Below are positions 25,501 through 32,804 of a stretch of DNA of 64,000 nt, one piece after another. The position numbers and the translations under genes are program-made. The stretch's first letter is position 1. Every line of letters starts with the position of its first letter. Source of the DNA: Pandoraea commovens (GTDB lineage Bacteria; Pseudomonadota; Gammaproteobacteria; Burkholderiales; Burkholderiaceae); contig NZ_CABPSA010000001.1 of NCBI RefSeq assembly GCF_902459615.1, positions 248,001-312,000 of the forward strand. The letters are read 5' to 3'. Under the pieces are notes generated by a model. The model worked only from the letters and a program-made list of their open reading frames with translations. It was not told the DNA's origin and made no database searches.

Positions 25501-25574
25501 TCGCCCTGACCGTTCGCGTGCCTATGCTGGTATCGACACCTCACTTTGGCACGGCATCTGCCGTGATATCCATC

Positions 25575-26534
25575 ATGTCTCCCAACTCGCCATTGCTCTC
25601 GCCTCAGACCGCACATCGCCCCTTCAAGCGGATTCTCATCGCCGTTGACCCTGGCGGCGCCTCGTCCAAGGCGGTCAGCTACGCGGCCCACCTTTGCTCG
25701 GCGCAGACGCAGGTGCTGGTGATGGGAATATTCGAGGACCCGAAAGCCTACCTCCTGCCCCACTCCGCCACGCCCGCCGATGTTCGCGAGGCCTTCGAGG
25801 AACTCAAAAACGACGAGTTGGCGTCGCTCGAAACGGCACGCTCAACGCTGCGCAGCACCGGTGCGCAAGTCCATCTTCGCTTACTCGGCCCGGCGCTCGG
25901 AAACCTTGAAATATCCACACAATTGGCACGCACTGCCCGCGACTGGGACGCCGATCTGATCGTCGTCGGGGCCGAGCGCACGGCCGGCGTGATTTCCTTG
26001 CTGGCGACCAAAGTGTCCGCCGTGCTGGCCGAGCACACACACCGCGCCATTCTCGTGGTGCCGGGCGATGCGGACGAGTCGACGCTGCGCCCCGCGAAGC
26101 GCCTCTTGTTTGCTGTGGACGGCAGCGATGCCGCGCTGCACGCGGTGCGCGTCGGCTTGCGGCTTGCCCCGCCACACGCCCGGTTGCTGGCGTTGTTCGT
26201 CGAAGACAGGGGTATCGATTTGGCTCAACTGCGTCAGTTTCTCGTCTCTCCGACGTTTGATTCCAGGACGGCTGATCACGCAGTGGAGCAAGCAAAGGCT
26301 GTCATGGCCGAAGGCAACCCCGGCATGACCATCGAGAGTCTGGTGTCGCACACCCGTCTGACCGAAGACGTGGCGTGCGCCATCAAACGGGAGGCGCACG
26401 ATTGGAGGGCCGATATCGTGGTCGTAGGCGCTGAGGATCGGAACGGGATGTTTTCCTGGTTCCGAGGGCACGAAAACGAGCGCGTGGCGCGAGAAATCGA
26501 CCGCCCGCTTCTCGTGGTCAATGTGGCGCAATAG
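25575..26534 (+). CDS. Tandem universal stress protein
   Basis: A 319-residue protein with two UspA folds: the first from RILIAVDPGGASSKAVSYAA and the second from RLLFAVDGSDAALHAVRVGL. Both ATP loops are altered: the first reads VGAERTAGVISLLATKVSAVLAEHTHRAILVV and the second VGAEDRNGMFSWFRGHENERVAREIDRPLLVV, so neither has the standard GTHGRRG. ATP binding is therefore doubtful and the protein may act as a non-nucleotide Usp. ATG 25575 is preferred over 25518 because a promoter overlaps the latter. It converges with the Usp gene at 26563. Confidence 0.85.
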   Translation: MSPNSPLLSPQTAHRPFKRILIAVDPGGASSKAVSYAAHLCSAQTQVLVMGIFEDPKAYLLPHSATPADVREAFEELKNDELASLETARSTLRSTGAQVHLRLLGPALGNLEISTQLARTARDWDADLIVVGAERTAGVISLLATKVSAVLAEHTHRAILVVPGDADESTLRPAKRLLFAVDGSDAALHAVRVGLRLAPPHARLLALFVEDRGIDLAQLRQFLVSPTFDSRTADHAVEQAKAVMAEGNPGMTIESLVSHTRLTEDVACAIKREAHDWRADIVVVGAEDRNGMFSWFRGHENERVAREIDRPLLVVNVAQ

Positions 26535-26562
26535 AGCGAATTGAACTGTCTTCCCACCGAGA

Positions 26563-27024
26563 TCACTGAGCAGTCGACTTTACGACGAGCACCGGGATCT
26601 CCGCGTGCGACACAAGACGGCTCGCTTCGCTCCCGAGCGCCAGACGAGACAGCCCGCGGCGGCCATGTGAGCCGGAGATGACAAGATCCGATCCGGCACG
26701 CAGCGCCTCGGCGAGCACACGGTCGGCCACGTGCATGCGACTGTCGACGAGCGGCAGCGTGATGAAGTCGGCCGCCACCCCTTCGCGCGACAGCACATTC
26801 AATGCCGCCTCCCGCACGGCCATCGTTTCCGCACCGACCGAGTCTCTAACGTCGGTAAGCGACGGCAACGCCGCAGCCATCAGGGGAAAGTACAGCGCGG
26901 GGTCGATTTCGACATAAGCGACACGCAGGCTGGCACCCAACGCACGTGTGAGGCGTGCGGCATGGGTAAGCGCGATCTCCGATGAAGGACTGCCATCGAA
27001 AGCCATCAGAATGTGTCGATACAT
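26563..27024 (-). CDS. Single-domain universal stress protein
   Basis: A 153-residue UspA protein beginning YRHILMAFDGSPSSEIALTHAA with ATP-loop GSHGRRGLSRLALGSEASRLVSHAEIPVLVV intact. ATG 27024 follows CCGGAGGTG, a strong ribosome site. It is third in the minus-strand operon BON, PNPOx-like, Usp, whose promoter lies near the FNR box at 28353. Confidence 0.9.
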   Translation of the reverse strand: MYRHILMAFDGSPSSEIALTHAARLTRALGASLRVAYVEIDPALYFPLMAAALPSLTDVRDSVGAETMAVREAALNVLSREGVAADFITLPLVDSRMHVADRVLAEALRAGSDLVISGSHGRRGLSRLALGSEASRLVSHAEIPVLVVKSTAQ

Positions 27025-27070
27025 GTGGCACCTCCGGTTCATGAGACGGCATGAGCAGTCCCGGACAATG

Positions 27071-27544
27071 TCATTCGCATTTGCGTTTCGACGCAATCGA
27101 AACGATATCGGCGTGACCGAAGCCACGGCTGTAGTCGAGCACCTTCATTGCCCAGGATTCGAGCTTCACGATCGTCGTCCGGCTCGATCCGTGCTCCGGG
27201 ACTCGTGTCCACGCATTGGGAAAGCGGGCGTCGAGCAAACGGATGGCGAGAGAGCGCTCGGCGGATTCATCGGGCAGGATTTCGGCATAGGCATGCCCGG
27301 AGATCGCCTTGATCTCCGGCCACCCGGCGTAGGGCCTGAAAAGGCAGTAGGACACTTGCGCGTTGTACTCGATGTTGGCGATCTTGCGGCTGTCGCGTGC
27401 TGTCGCAAAATAGATGTCGAGCCCCTGATGGACGAAACATACGATGTCGGACTGCGGGTTGCCGTCATGCATCAGTGTGGCCAGCGACAACTCCCGGCAG
27501 CCGTCCAGAATCTCCATCACGACCGTCTCCAGCTTCGGATTCAT
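27071..27544 (-). CDS. Pyridoxamine 5'-phosphate oxidase-like flavoprotein
   Basis: A 157-residue split-barrel protein: LSLATLMHDGNPQSDIVCFVHQGLDIYFATARDSRKIANIEYNAQVSYCLF is the FMN-binding core of the PNPOx-like superfamily. Members bind FMN, F420 or haem and reduce small molecules; this short form lacks the residues of true PdxH. ATG 27544 follows GGGAGACGATCA. It is in the middle of the BON-PNPOx-Usp operon, so it is likely induced at low oxygen. Confidence 0.85.
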   Translation of the reverse strand: MNPKLETVVMEILDGCRELSLATLMHDGNPQSDIVCFVHQGLDIYFATARDSRKIANIEYNAQVSYCLFRPYAGWPEIKAISGHAYAEILPDESAERSLAIRLLDARFPNAWTRVPEHGSSRTTIVKLESWAMKVLDYSRGFGHADIVSIASKRKCE

Positions 27545-27602
27545 TGATCGTCTCCCGTGGTATCGCGCCGCGCCTCGCAACGCGACGACATCGACCGTGT
27601 TC

Positions 27603-28256
27603 TCATTCCACTTGCAACCGGTCCACGACCGCGCTGACGCCGTGGGTGCTCATCGCTGCACCGCGAATCGCCTCTTTCTCGGCCAGCGAGTGCACCGTCC
27701 CCGTTAGCAGTACCTCTCCGTTGCCCAGCAACGAGATCTCAAGGTGGCTCGCTTCCCGTTGCGCCTGGCGCGAAAGCGCCGCAGCAATGTGCCCGACGAT
27801 CTCGCGTCGATGGGGACTGCCTTCGACCTTGATGTCGTTGATGACGCCTTTGACGCCTCGCAGTGCGCGTACGGCGTTCTCCGCCAGCAATCGCTGCGTG
27901 TACATCGGCGCGGTGCCCTCCAGCGTCACCCAGCTGTTCTCTACCTTGACGTGCATGCCTTCGGGGGGGAGGCCCGCGTGCCATTTGAGAATGGCGAGCG
28001 CTGCGCGCGCGATGTCGGCGTCGGTCTGACGGTCATGGTTCGTGGGTTTGACTTCCAGTGACACCACGATCGCGCGTGCGCCGGCGACCCGGCTCGCGAC
28101 GCGTTCTGCCTCGCATTTTTCGAGAAAGCTGCCGACATCGCCGGAAAGGGTGACGATGCCGTCCCGAACTTCCACGCCGATGTCGTTCGCGTGGATGTTC
28201 GTGTCACGTGCCAGTTCGTCCATGACGTCGCGCTGCAATTGGATATCTGTCTTCAT
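27603..28256 (-). CDS. Three-BON-domain protein, paralogue
   Basis: A 217-residue protein with three BON repeats marked by DGIVTLSG, NSWVTLEG and NGEVLLTG turns. It shares start (MKTDIQLQRDVMDEL against MKGDLQLKKDVEQEL) and architecture with the protein at 17798, indicating duplication inside the cluster. No signal peptide. ATG 28256 follows CCGGAGACATTCG. It is the first gene of a minus-strand operon. Confidence 0.88.
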   Translation of the reverse strand: MKTDIQLQRDVMDELARDTNIHANDIGVEVRDGIVTLSGDVGSFLEKCEAERVASRVAGARAIVVSLEVKPTNHDRQTDADIARAALAILKWHAGLPPEGMHVKVENSWVTLEGTAPMYTQRLLAENAVRALRGVKGVINDIKVEGSPHRREIVGHIAAALSRQAQREASHLEISLLGNGEVLLTGTVHSLAEKEAIRGAAMSTHGVSAVVDRLQVE

Positions 28257-28352
28257 CGAATGTCTCCGGGGGATGCGTTGAACCGTTGAGTCCGTCGTGT
28301 GGTTGAACTTTAGGGCCCGGGATCGCGTTGCGCCGATCTGGCTTGCTGCAGC

Positions 28353-28366
28353 TTGACGCACGTCAA
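28353..28366. promoter_or_regulatory. Shared FNR box between BON operon and Usp
   Basis: TTGACGCACGTCAA fits the consensus. Plus-strand TATAAA (28408-28413) and minus-strand TAAAGT (28312-28307) lie at nearly equal distances, so the box centre is about 60 bases from each predicted start, the second position at which FNR activates. One box may serve both divergent units. Confidence 0.65.
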
Positions 28367-28489
28367 CGCGAGGCATCGGCGGCCCCCGCGAATCGTGGTC
28401 ATGCGGCTATAAATAGGCAGACAGTGGCGATACAACGTCACGGCCAACCCTCGGGTGAACAGGAAGACACCCATCTCAGGAGCGATTAA

Positions 28490-29317
28490 ATGAGCCTACG
28501 GAAAATCTGCGTTCACGTGGACGACACCGCGACGGGGGCGGCGCGGTTGCGCTTTAGCGCCGAGTTGGCGCGACAGCACGAAGCCCGTCTCTCGGGCATC
28601 TATTTGCCTCACCGTCCCGGGGCGGTTCACTCAGGACAGCTTCAGTCGTCGGGCGAGCATTTTCAGACCGAGTCGCATTCGCGCACGGCACTCCAGGCGG
28701 CCGAGCATCTCTTCTCCCAGTTGTGTGCCGAGACGGACATCGCTGGCGATTGGCATACGCCTTACGGCGCAGCGCCGACGATCCTGGCGAATGCCGCACG
28801 TGCGACGGACCTTTGCATCGTCGGTCAACCGGATGCGCCGGGCAGTGTTGCCGCATTGGGTCTCGATGGACTTAGTGACGTCATCCGGTGGGCTGGCGTG
28901 CCTGTCATGGGTCTCCCGCACAACGTGACACTACCGCGCGAAATCCGACGCATTGTCGTAGCGTGGAACGGTTCGCGCGAGGCCCGGCGCGCTATCGGCG
29001 ACGCCTGGCAATTGCTCGGACGCGCACAGGACATCTTCGTTGTCGGCATCGACCGCACGCCCGGTGAGGACGATCCCTCGCTTCACGACATCGTGCGTTT
29101 GATGGAAGCGCACGGGTTGCGTGCCAAGCCGGTATCGGTCAGGGAGGACACGGAAGGCAGCGACGGTGTACAACTGCTGTCGGTCTCGGAGGCTTATCAG
29201 GTCGATCTGATCGTGATGGGCGCCTACGGGCACAGCCCGACGCGGGAACTGGTCTTCGGAGGCGCCACCCGGACAATGCTCAAGCACATGTCCACGCCGG
29301 TCTTGTTGTCTCACTGA
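28490..29317 (+). CDS. Tandem-type universal stress protein
   Basis: A 275-residue protein with two Usp-like folds (about 3-140 and 150-273). The second ends MGAYGHSPTRELVFGGATRTMLKHMSTPVLLSH, a pattern common in Usp proteins of low-oxygen clusters; the first is degenerate (VGQPDAPGSVAALGLDGLSDVIRWAGVPVMGL). ATG 28490 follows CAGGAGCGATTAA. An FNR box and a clear TATAAA element lie upstream. It resembles the protein at 36492. Confidence 0.88.
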   Translation: MSLRKICVHVDDTATGAARLRFSAELARQHEARLSGIYLPHRPGAVHSGQLQSSGEHFQTESHSRTALQAAEHLFSQLCAETDIAGDWHTPYGAAPTILANAARATDLCIVGQPDAPGSVAALGLDGLSDVIRWAGVPVMGLPHNVTLPREIRRIVVAWNGSREARRAIGDAWQLLGRAQDIFVVGIDRTPGEDDPSLHDIVRLMEAHGLRAKPVSVREDTEGSDGVQLLSVSEAYQVDLIVMGAYGHSPTRELVFGGATRTMLKHMSTPVLLSH

Positions 29318-29322
29318 TTCGA

Positions 29323-29369
29323 CGCCGCCATGTCCGGCGCCTTGAAGCAACGGATATGGCGGCGGTTTT
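29323..29369 (+). terminator. Probable intrinsic terminator after Usp
   Basis: CGCCGCCAT (29323-29331) pairs with ATGGCGGCG (29356-29364), and GTTTT follows at 29365-29369. The loop is long (24 bases) but the stem is GC-rich. It lies just after the plus-strand Usp stop and abuts the converging NRAMP-like gene. Confidence 0.55.
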
Positions 29370-30676
29370 CAATCGGGCAGTAGCATGACGAGCGCCGCCG
29401 CCCCCATCACCCCTGTCGCGATCCACCCCAACGCCAGGATCGGCCAACGCGCCGTAAACTGGCCCATCACCGAACGGCTCGCGGCAAGCAAAAGCACGAC
29501 CACCATCAGCGGGACCGCCACCACGCCGTTGATCACCGCGCTCCAGAAGAGCGCTCTCATCGGGCTTATCGTTGTGAACTGCATGCCCGTCGCGATCAGA
29601 ATGCTCAGTGCGATGATGCCGTAGAAGCCCTTTGCGCCGGTGAGCTTGCGCTCGAGCCCCTCCTCCCAATGCAATGACTCGGCCAGCGCGTAGGCGCCGG
29701 ACGCCGCAAGCACCGGCACCCCGATCAGTCCGACGCTCACAATGCCGATGCTGAATAGCACGTACGCCATATCTCCCGCCAGCGGGCGCAGTGCGCTGGC
29801 CGCCTGCGCTGCGGTGTCGATGCGCGTCACGCCAGCGGCGTGCAAGGTGAGCGCCGTCGCGAGGATCACGAAATAGGCCGTCAGATCCGAGTAAAACATG
29901 CCGCTCCAGGTATCCCACCCGATCCGGCGCAATTCGGTGTCGGCGGCGGCCGCGTCATCGACCAGTGGCTGCGCGGCCCGATTGCGCGCCATGTCTTCAA
30001 CCTCCTCCGAAGCTTGCCAGAAGAAGAGATACGGACTGATGGTAGTGCCGAACACGGCGACGACAACTGCCGCAGCGGACGCGTCGAGCTTGAATTCGGG
30101 ATGGAAGGTTCTCAGCGCCACGGTATGCCACGGCACATGCACTGTGAACAGCACGGCGGCATAGGCGAGCAGTGACATCGTCAGCCATTTGAGGAAGACG
30201 ACATACCGGTGATATGGCACGAATATCTGCAGCAACAATGTGCCCACCGCAAAACCGACCGTCATCCAGTGCCGCTCGACACCGACGATCAGCTCTGCGA
30301 CCTCCCCCATCGCGGCGAGATCTGCGGCGATATTGAGCGTATTGGCTACAAGCAGCAGCGCAACAGTGCCGCGAAGCACCGACGGCGGAAATCTCGTGCC
30401 GATATTGGCCGCCAATCCCTTGCCGGTGACGCGACCGATACGAGCACAGATGAGTTGTATCGCCGCCATGAGCGGAAAGGCCAATGGCATGGTCCACAGC
30501 ATATTCAGGCCGAACTGCGCGCCGGCCTGCGAATACGTGACGACGCCGCTGGGGTCGTCGTCCGCCACCCCCGTGATCAGGCCCGGTCCGACATGGGCGA
30601 ACGGATGCTCGCGCAAACGTTTGCGCAGGGACTCGAAGCGCGTCGGTGAGCGTTCGTTCGCTAGATCCGATGTCAT
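29369..30676 (-). CDS. NRAMP-related membrane transporter, divergent
   Basis: A 435-residue protein with about 11 hydrophobic helices and the NRAMP fold. In helix 1 the canonical DPGN is replaced by DDDPSGVVTYS, and in helix 6 the MPH metal motif is replaced by TTISPYLFFWQ. Such changes mark the NRAMP-related branches, some of which move magnesium or aluminium rather than manganese or iron. Metal choice cannot be read here. ATG 30676 follows AAGAGA; a GTG at 30712 would overlap the upstream stop. Third gene of the phasin, nitroreductase, transporter operon. Confidence 0.82.
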   Translation of the reverse strand: MTSDLANERSPTRFESLRKRLREHPFAHVGPGLITGVADDDPSGVVTYSQAGAQFGLNMLWTMPLAFPLMAAIQLICARIGRVTGKGLAANIGTRFPPSVLRGTVALLLVANTLNIAADLAAMGEVAELIVGVERHWMTVGFAVGTLLLQIFVPYHRYVVFLKWLTMSLLAYAAVLFTVHVPWHTVALRTFHPEFKLDASAAAVVVAVFGTTISPYLFFWQASEEVEDMARNRAAQPLVDDAAAADTELRRIGWDTWSGMFYSDLTAYFVILATALTLHAAGVTRIDTAAQAASALRPLAGDMAYVLFSIGIVSVGLIGVPVLAASGAYALAESLHWEEGLERKLTGAKGFYGIIALSILIATGMQFTTISPMRALFWSAVINGVVAVPLMVVVLLLAASRSVMGQFTARWPILALGWIATGVMGAAALVMLLPD

Positions 30677-30715
30677 TGCCGAGTCTCTTTGGCGAAGGCG
30701 GATGTCCGACACAGG

Positions 30716-31747
30716 TCAGGAGACGACCGACGCCAGGCTGCGGCGCGGCGTGTGCGCTTGCGAGGCGCCATACCCCACGCGCAGCAGCAATTGCGGATGA
30801 TCCGAAGCGCCTGCGCCGACATCCGCGCGTAATGCCTCGACTTCGATCGGCTGGTTGAGAAACGAGGCGTACAGCCCGTTGTCCGTCAGTGTGAGCAGAA
30901 CGCGCTGCATGGCCTGCCCCGCCATAATCCAGTTTTCCTGATTGTCGGCGGGAGTGCTCAGGCACACGAGCAACGGCGAGCCTTCGACGATACGGCGATG
31001 GCTTGCGGCGATGCCGCCGCCGATATCGAACGTTCTGACAACGGACGTCAGCACCGGCGACGCGAAGTCGAGCAGACTGCTTTCGGTCGACGAGTAGCTG
31101 GCCATGCCGTCGTCGCGCCGCGCCGCGCTGACCCACAACGCAAGCTCTCTGCGAAAGCGAGCATCGCCAAGTTGCGCCCGATCTGCCCGATCGATCAGTT
31201 CGCCAAGACGCATGCGGCCCGCGTCGTCCGCGACAGGCTGGAGCCGCGCGCCCTCGGACTCGGCACACGCGCACAACTGATCGACGACGGCCTGGGGAAC
31301 GCGCCGAGTGTCGTACATCTGGCGATTCGTCACACGCCGGGGGATCGCAGCGAAAAGCCCGGCAACGGGACCGTCGATGAATCCTTCGTCCAGGAGCTGA
31401 ACACTGGCGATGACATCGGGCTCGGCAGACGCGGGCATAGTCCGGATTGCATAGGCACAACCAAAATGACTGAGCGCGACGCGTAGATTGAACAACGCCG
31501 CACCGCAACTGATCGCCAGTTCGCGGTCGTAAGTGTCGCTCACGGGAAGTCCTCGAGACCGATCCGCGCACAGCAGCACGTTATCGTCGCCCAGGACGAA
31601 GCGCCACGGTTGCGTATTGTGGGTCGAGGGGGCAAGAATCGCGTATTGCAGACAGAACCGGAGCTTTTCGTGCGCAGAGGCCGACGTTGGGAATGTCTGC
31701 TCGTCAACGCACCACGCGTGAAGCCGGTCGTCTTGGGTTTGGGTCAC
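30716..31747 (-). CDS. Acg-like nitroreductase family protein
   Basis: A 343-residue protein made of two diverged nitroreductase halves: an N-terminal RFCLQYAILAPSTHNTQPWRF (FMN site) and a later GGIAASHRRIVEGSPLLVCL and AGQAMQRVLLTLTDNGLYASFLNQP. This is the layout of the mycobacterial Acg family, which binds FMN but often lacks reductase activity and is strongly induced under hypoxia. GTG 31747 with GAGGAG upstream is preferred over the longer 31789 start. It sits 67 bases past the phasin stop and its own stop precedes the NRAMP-like gene. Confidence 0.85.
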   Translation of the reverse strand: MTQTQDDRLHAWCVDEQTFPTSASAHEKLRFCLQYAILAPSTHNTQPWRFVLGDDNVLLCADRSRGLPVSDTYDRELAISCGAALFNLRVALSHFGCAYAIRTMPASAEPDVIASVQLLDEGFIDGPVAGLFAAIPRRVTNRQMYDTRRVPQAVVDQLCACAESEGARLQPVADDAGRMRLGELIDRADRAQLGDARFRRELALWVSAARRDDGMASYSSTESSLLDFASPVLTSVVRTFDIGGGIAASHRRIVEGSPLLVCLSTPADNQENWIMAGQAMQRVLLTLTDNGLYASFLNQPIEVEALRADVGAGASDHPQLLLRVGYGASQAHTPRRSLASVVS

Positions 31748-31814
31748 GATAGTCTCCTCGGATAATTCGGTACGTCTGGCCGTTGTCATTCATGATCGAC
31801 GCTGCGCACGGACC

Positions 31815-32330
31815 TCACGGTTTTTCGCTGCCCGCGCCGACGAGCGCCGTTTGGAGCGAGGCCAGCCGCTGCGCCAGCGTTCGCCCGGCTTCTCCTGACA
31901 GGGTGTTGGCGGCATCCATCGCAGATCGCGTCAAATCTCCCCACGCTTCCCATGCACTCAAGCCGCGATTCGACGAGGCATCGAGCGTGTCCGAGAAAAT
32001 GTGCTGCCACGCCTTTTCGGCGCACTGGTATTGCTCCGCCCATGCAGCGGGCGCACGCGCTCCCATCTGTAACCACCCCTGCCAGATCAGCTGCTGGACC
32101 GCTAACTGGCGGTTGATGAACGCGAGCTGGCTGGTGAAGACAGCATTAAAGCTTGGCGCATTGGCCAGTTCGGTACCCAACGCATCGTCTGCTTCAAGCA
32201 ATCCCTTATCCGCCTGTAATTGCACCTGTCGCAGGCATTGGAGATTGGCGAGCCAGTGGCGATGCGCGTCAAGCGCTGCAAGCATCGGTGCTGTGCAAAA
32301 GTGCAGCGGCGGATTCTGTTCGGTGGGCAT
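31815..32330 (-). CDS. Phasin family protein
   Basis: A 171-residue helical protein with amphipathic segments (MLAALDAHRHWLANLQCLRQVQ and NTLSGEAGRTLAQRLASLQTALVGA) and a Trp-rich middle (WQGWLQMGARAPAAWAEQYQ). This fits small phasins, which coat polyhydroxyalkanoate granules, though the similarity is diffuse. ATG 32330 follows GGAGC. It heads the phasin, nitroreductase, NRAMP-like operon. A predicted structured RNA and its terminator lie just upstream and may form its leader. Carbon-store turnover under anoxia is a reasonable role. Confidence 0.68.
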   Translation of the reverse strand: MPTEQNPPLHFCTAPMLAALDAHRHWLANLQCLRQVQLQADKGLLEADDALGTELANAPSFNAVFTSQLAFINRQLAVQQLIWQGWLQMGARAPAAWAEQYQCAEKAWQHIFSDTLDASSNRGLSAWEAWGDLTRSAMDAANTLSGEAGRTLAQRLASLQTALVGAGSEKP

Positions 32331-32455
32331 TGTCGAAGCTCCTTGAACCAATTGCGTGCCCGCGCCGCGGCAGTATCGACCCGGGCCTGGCGCGCACGCG
32401 TGATGAGGCATGCTGACTTGAACCATAATCGCGCCCTGCAATCACGCCTTGCGCC

Positions 32456-32476
32456 ATGTCAATGTCAATGTCAATG
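32456..32476. repeat. Short tandem repeat ATGTCA x3
   Basis: The hexamer ATGTCA occurs three times in a row before ATG (minus strand TTGACAT repeats). On the minus strand it presents overlapping TTGACA elements that could be -35 boxes for the phasin gene. It may also be simple slippage. Confidence 0.4.
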
Positions 32477-32504
32477 CGCGCAGCGTGCGCTGCCGCCGTA
32501 TGGC

Positions 32505-32530
32505 AAAAAAAGAAGCCCGCCGAAGCGGGC
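32505..32530 (-). terminator. Strong intrinsic terminator
   Basis: GCCCGC, a stable TTCG tetraloop and GCGGGC are followed on the minus strand by TTC and seven T residues. This is the clearest Rho-independent terminator in the window. No protein gene on the minus strand ends just before it, which is what points to a short RNA. Confidence 0.85.
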
Positions 32531-32637
32531 GTAATCCCAACTTGCTTGCGCCCTGAACGGGGCCGTATACGGGCGCAAGTGCCATTGACTCGGCAACATC
32601 GGGGGATCCGGACGTCGGTGCGACTGGCACCGACAAC
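32505..32637 (-). ncRNA. Predicted structured RNA, sRNA or phasin-operon leader
   Basis: An FNR-like box (32672-32685) and TAAGGT -10 (32649-32644) give a minus-strand start near 32637. The predicted 133-nt RNA has three perfect stems: TCGGTGC/GCACCGA (32633-32615, 5-base loop), CTTGCGCCC/GGGCGCAAG (32579-32545, 17-base loop) and the terminator GCCCGC-TTCG-GCGGGC (32530-32515) with seven Ts (32511-32505). A C-rich unpaired patch (GATCCCCCGAT, about 32605-32595) could pair with Shine-Dalgarno sequences. A 78-codon frame overlapping it has no domain or ribosome site. The RNA may act in trans as an anoxia-induced small RNA or end early as an attenuator 175 bases before the phasin gene. All from sequence; no expression data. 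Confidence 0.6.
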
Positions 32638-32671
32638 GCTCCCACCTTAGCGCCGATCGGCAGGCATGCGG

Positions 32672-32685
32672 TTGACATATCTCAA
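32672..32685 (-). promoter_or_regulatory. FNR-like box driving the predicted RNA
   Basis: TTGACATATCTCAA has one mismatch to TTGAY-N4-RTCAA. Its centre is 41.5 bases from the predicted start near 32637 on the minus strand. Confidence 0.55.
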
Positions 32686-32731
32686 TGTCTTCTCACCCTC
32701 GGATTGCATGACGTCTGTGACGCCCGGCCGT

Positions 32732-32745
32732 TTGACCCGCATCAA
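32732..32745 (+). promoter_or_regulatory. FNR box upstream of thymidine phosphorylase
   Basis: TTGACCCGCATCAA is a full consensus match. TACCTT at 32765-32770 would act as -10, with the start near 32777 and the box at about -39. It lies 73 bases ahead of the 32805 start. Confidence 0.65.
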
Positions 32746-32804
32746 CGTCATGCCAACCAATCGCTACCTTCGGAGGGATTCCGACTAGGCTTTGAGGCAC
32801 CAGC

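Noticed and set aside
29997-31571. 524-codon minus-strand frame
   Set aside because: Arg-rich shadow of the NRAMP-like and nitroreductase genes in another frame; high GC leaves long spurious frames.
32442-32678. 78-codon minus-strand frame overlapping the predicted RNA
   Set aside because: No ribosome site or domain, and the terminator hairpin falls inside it.
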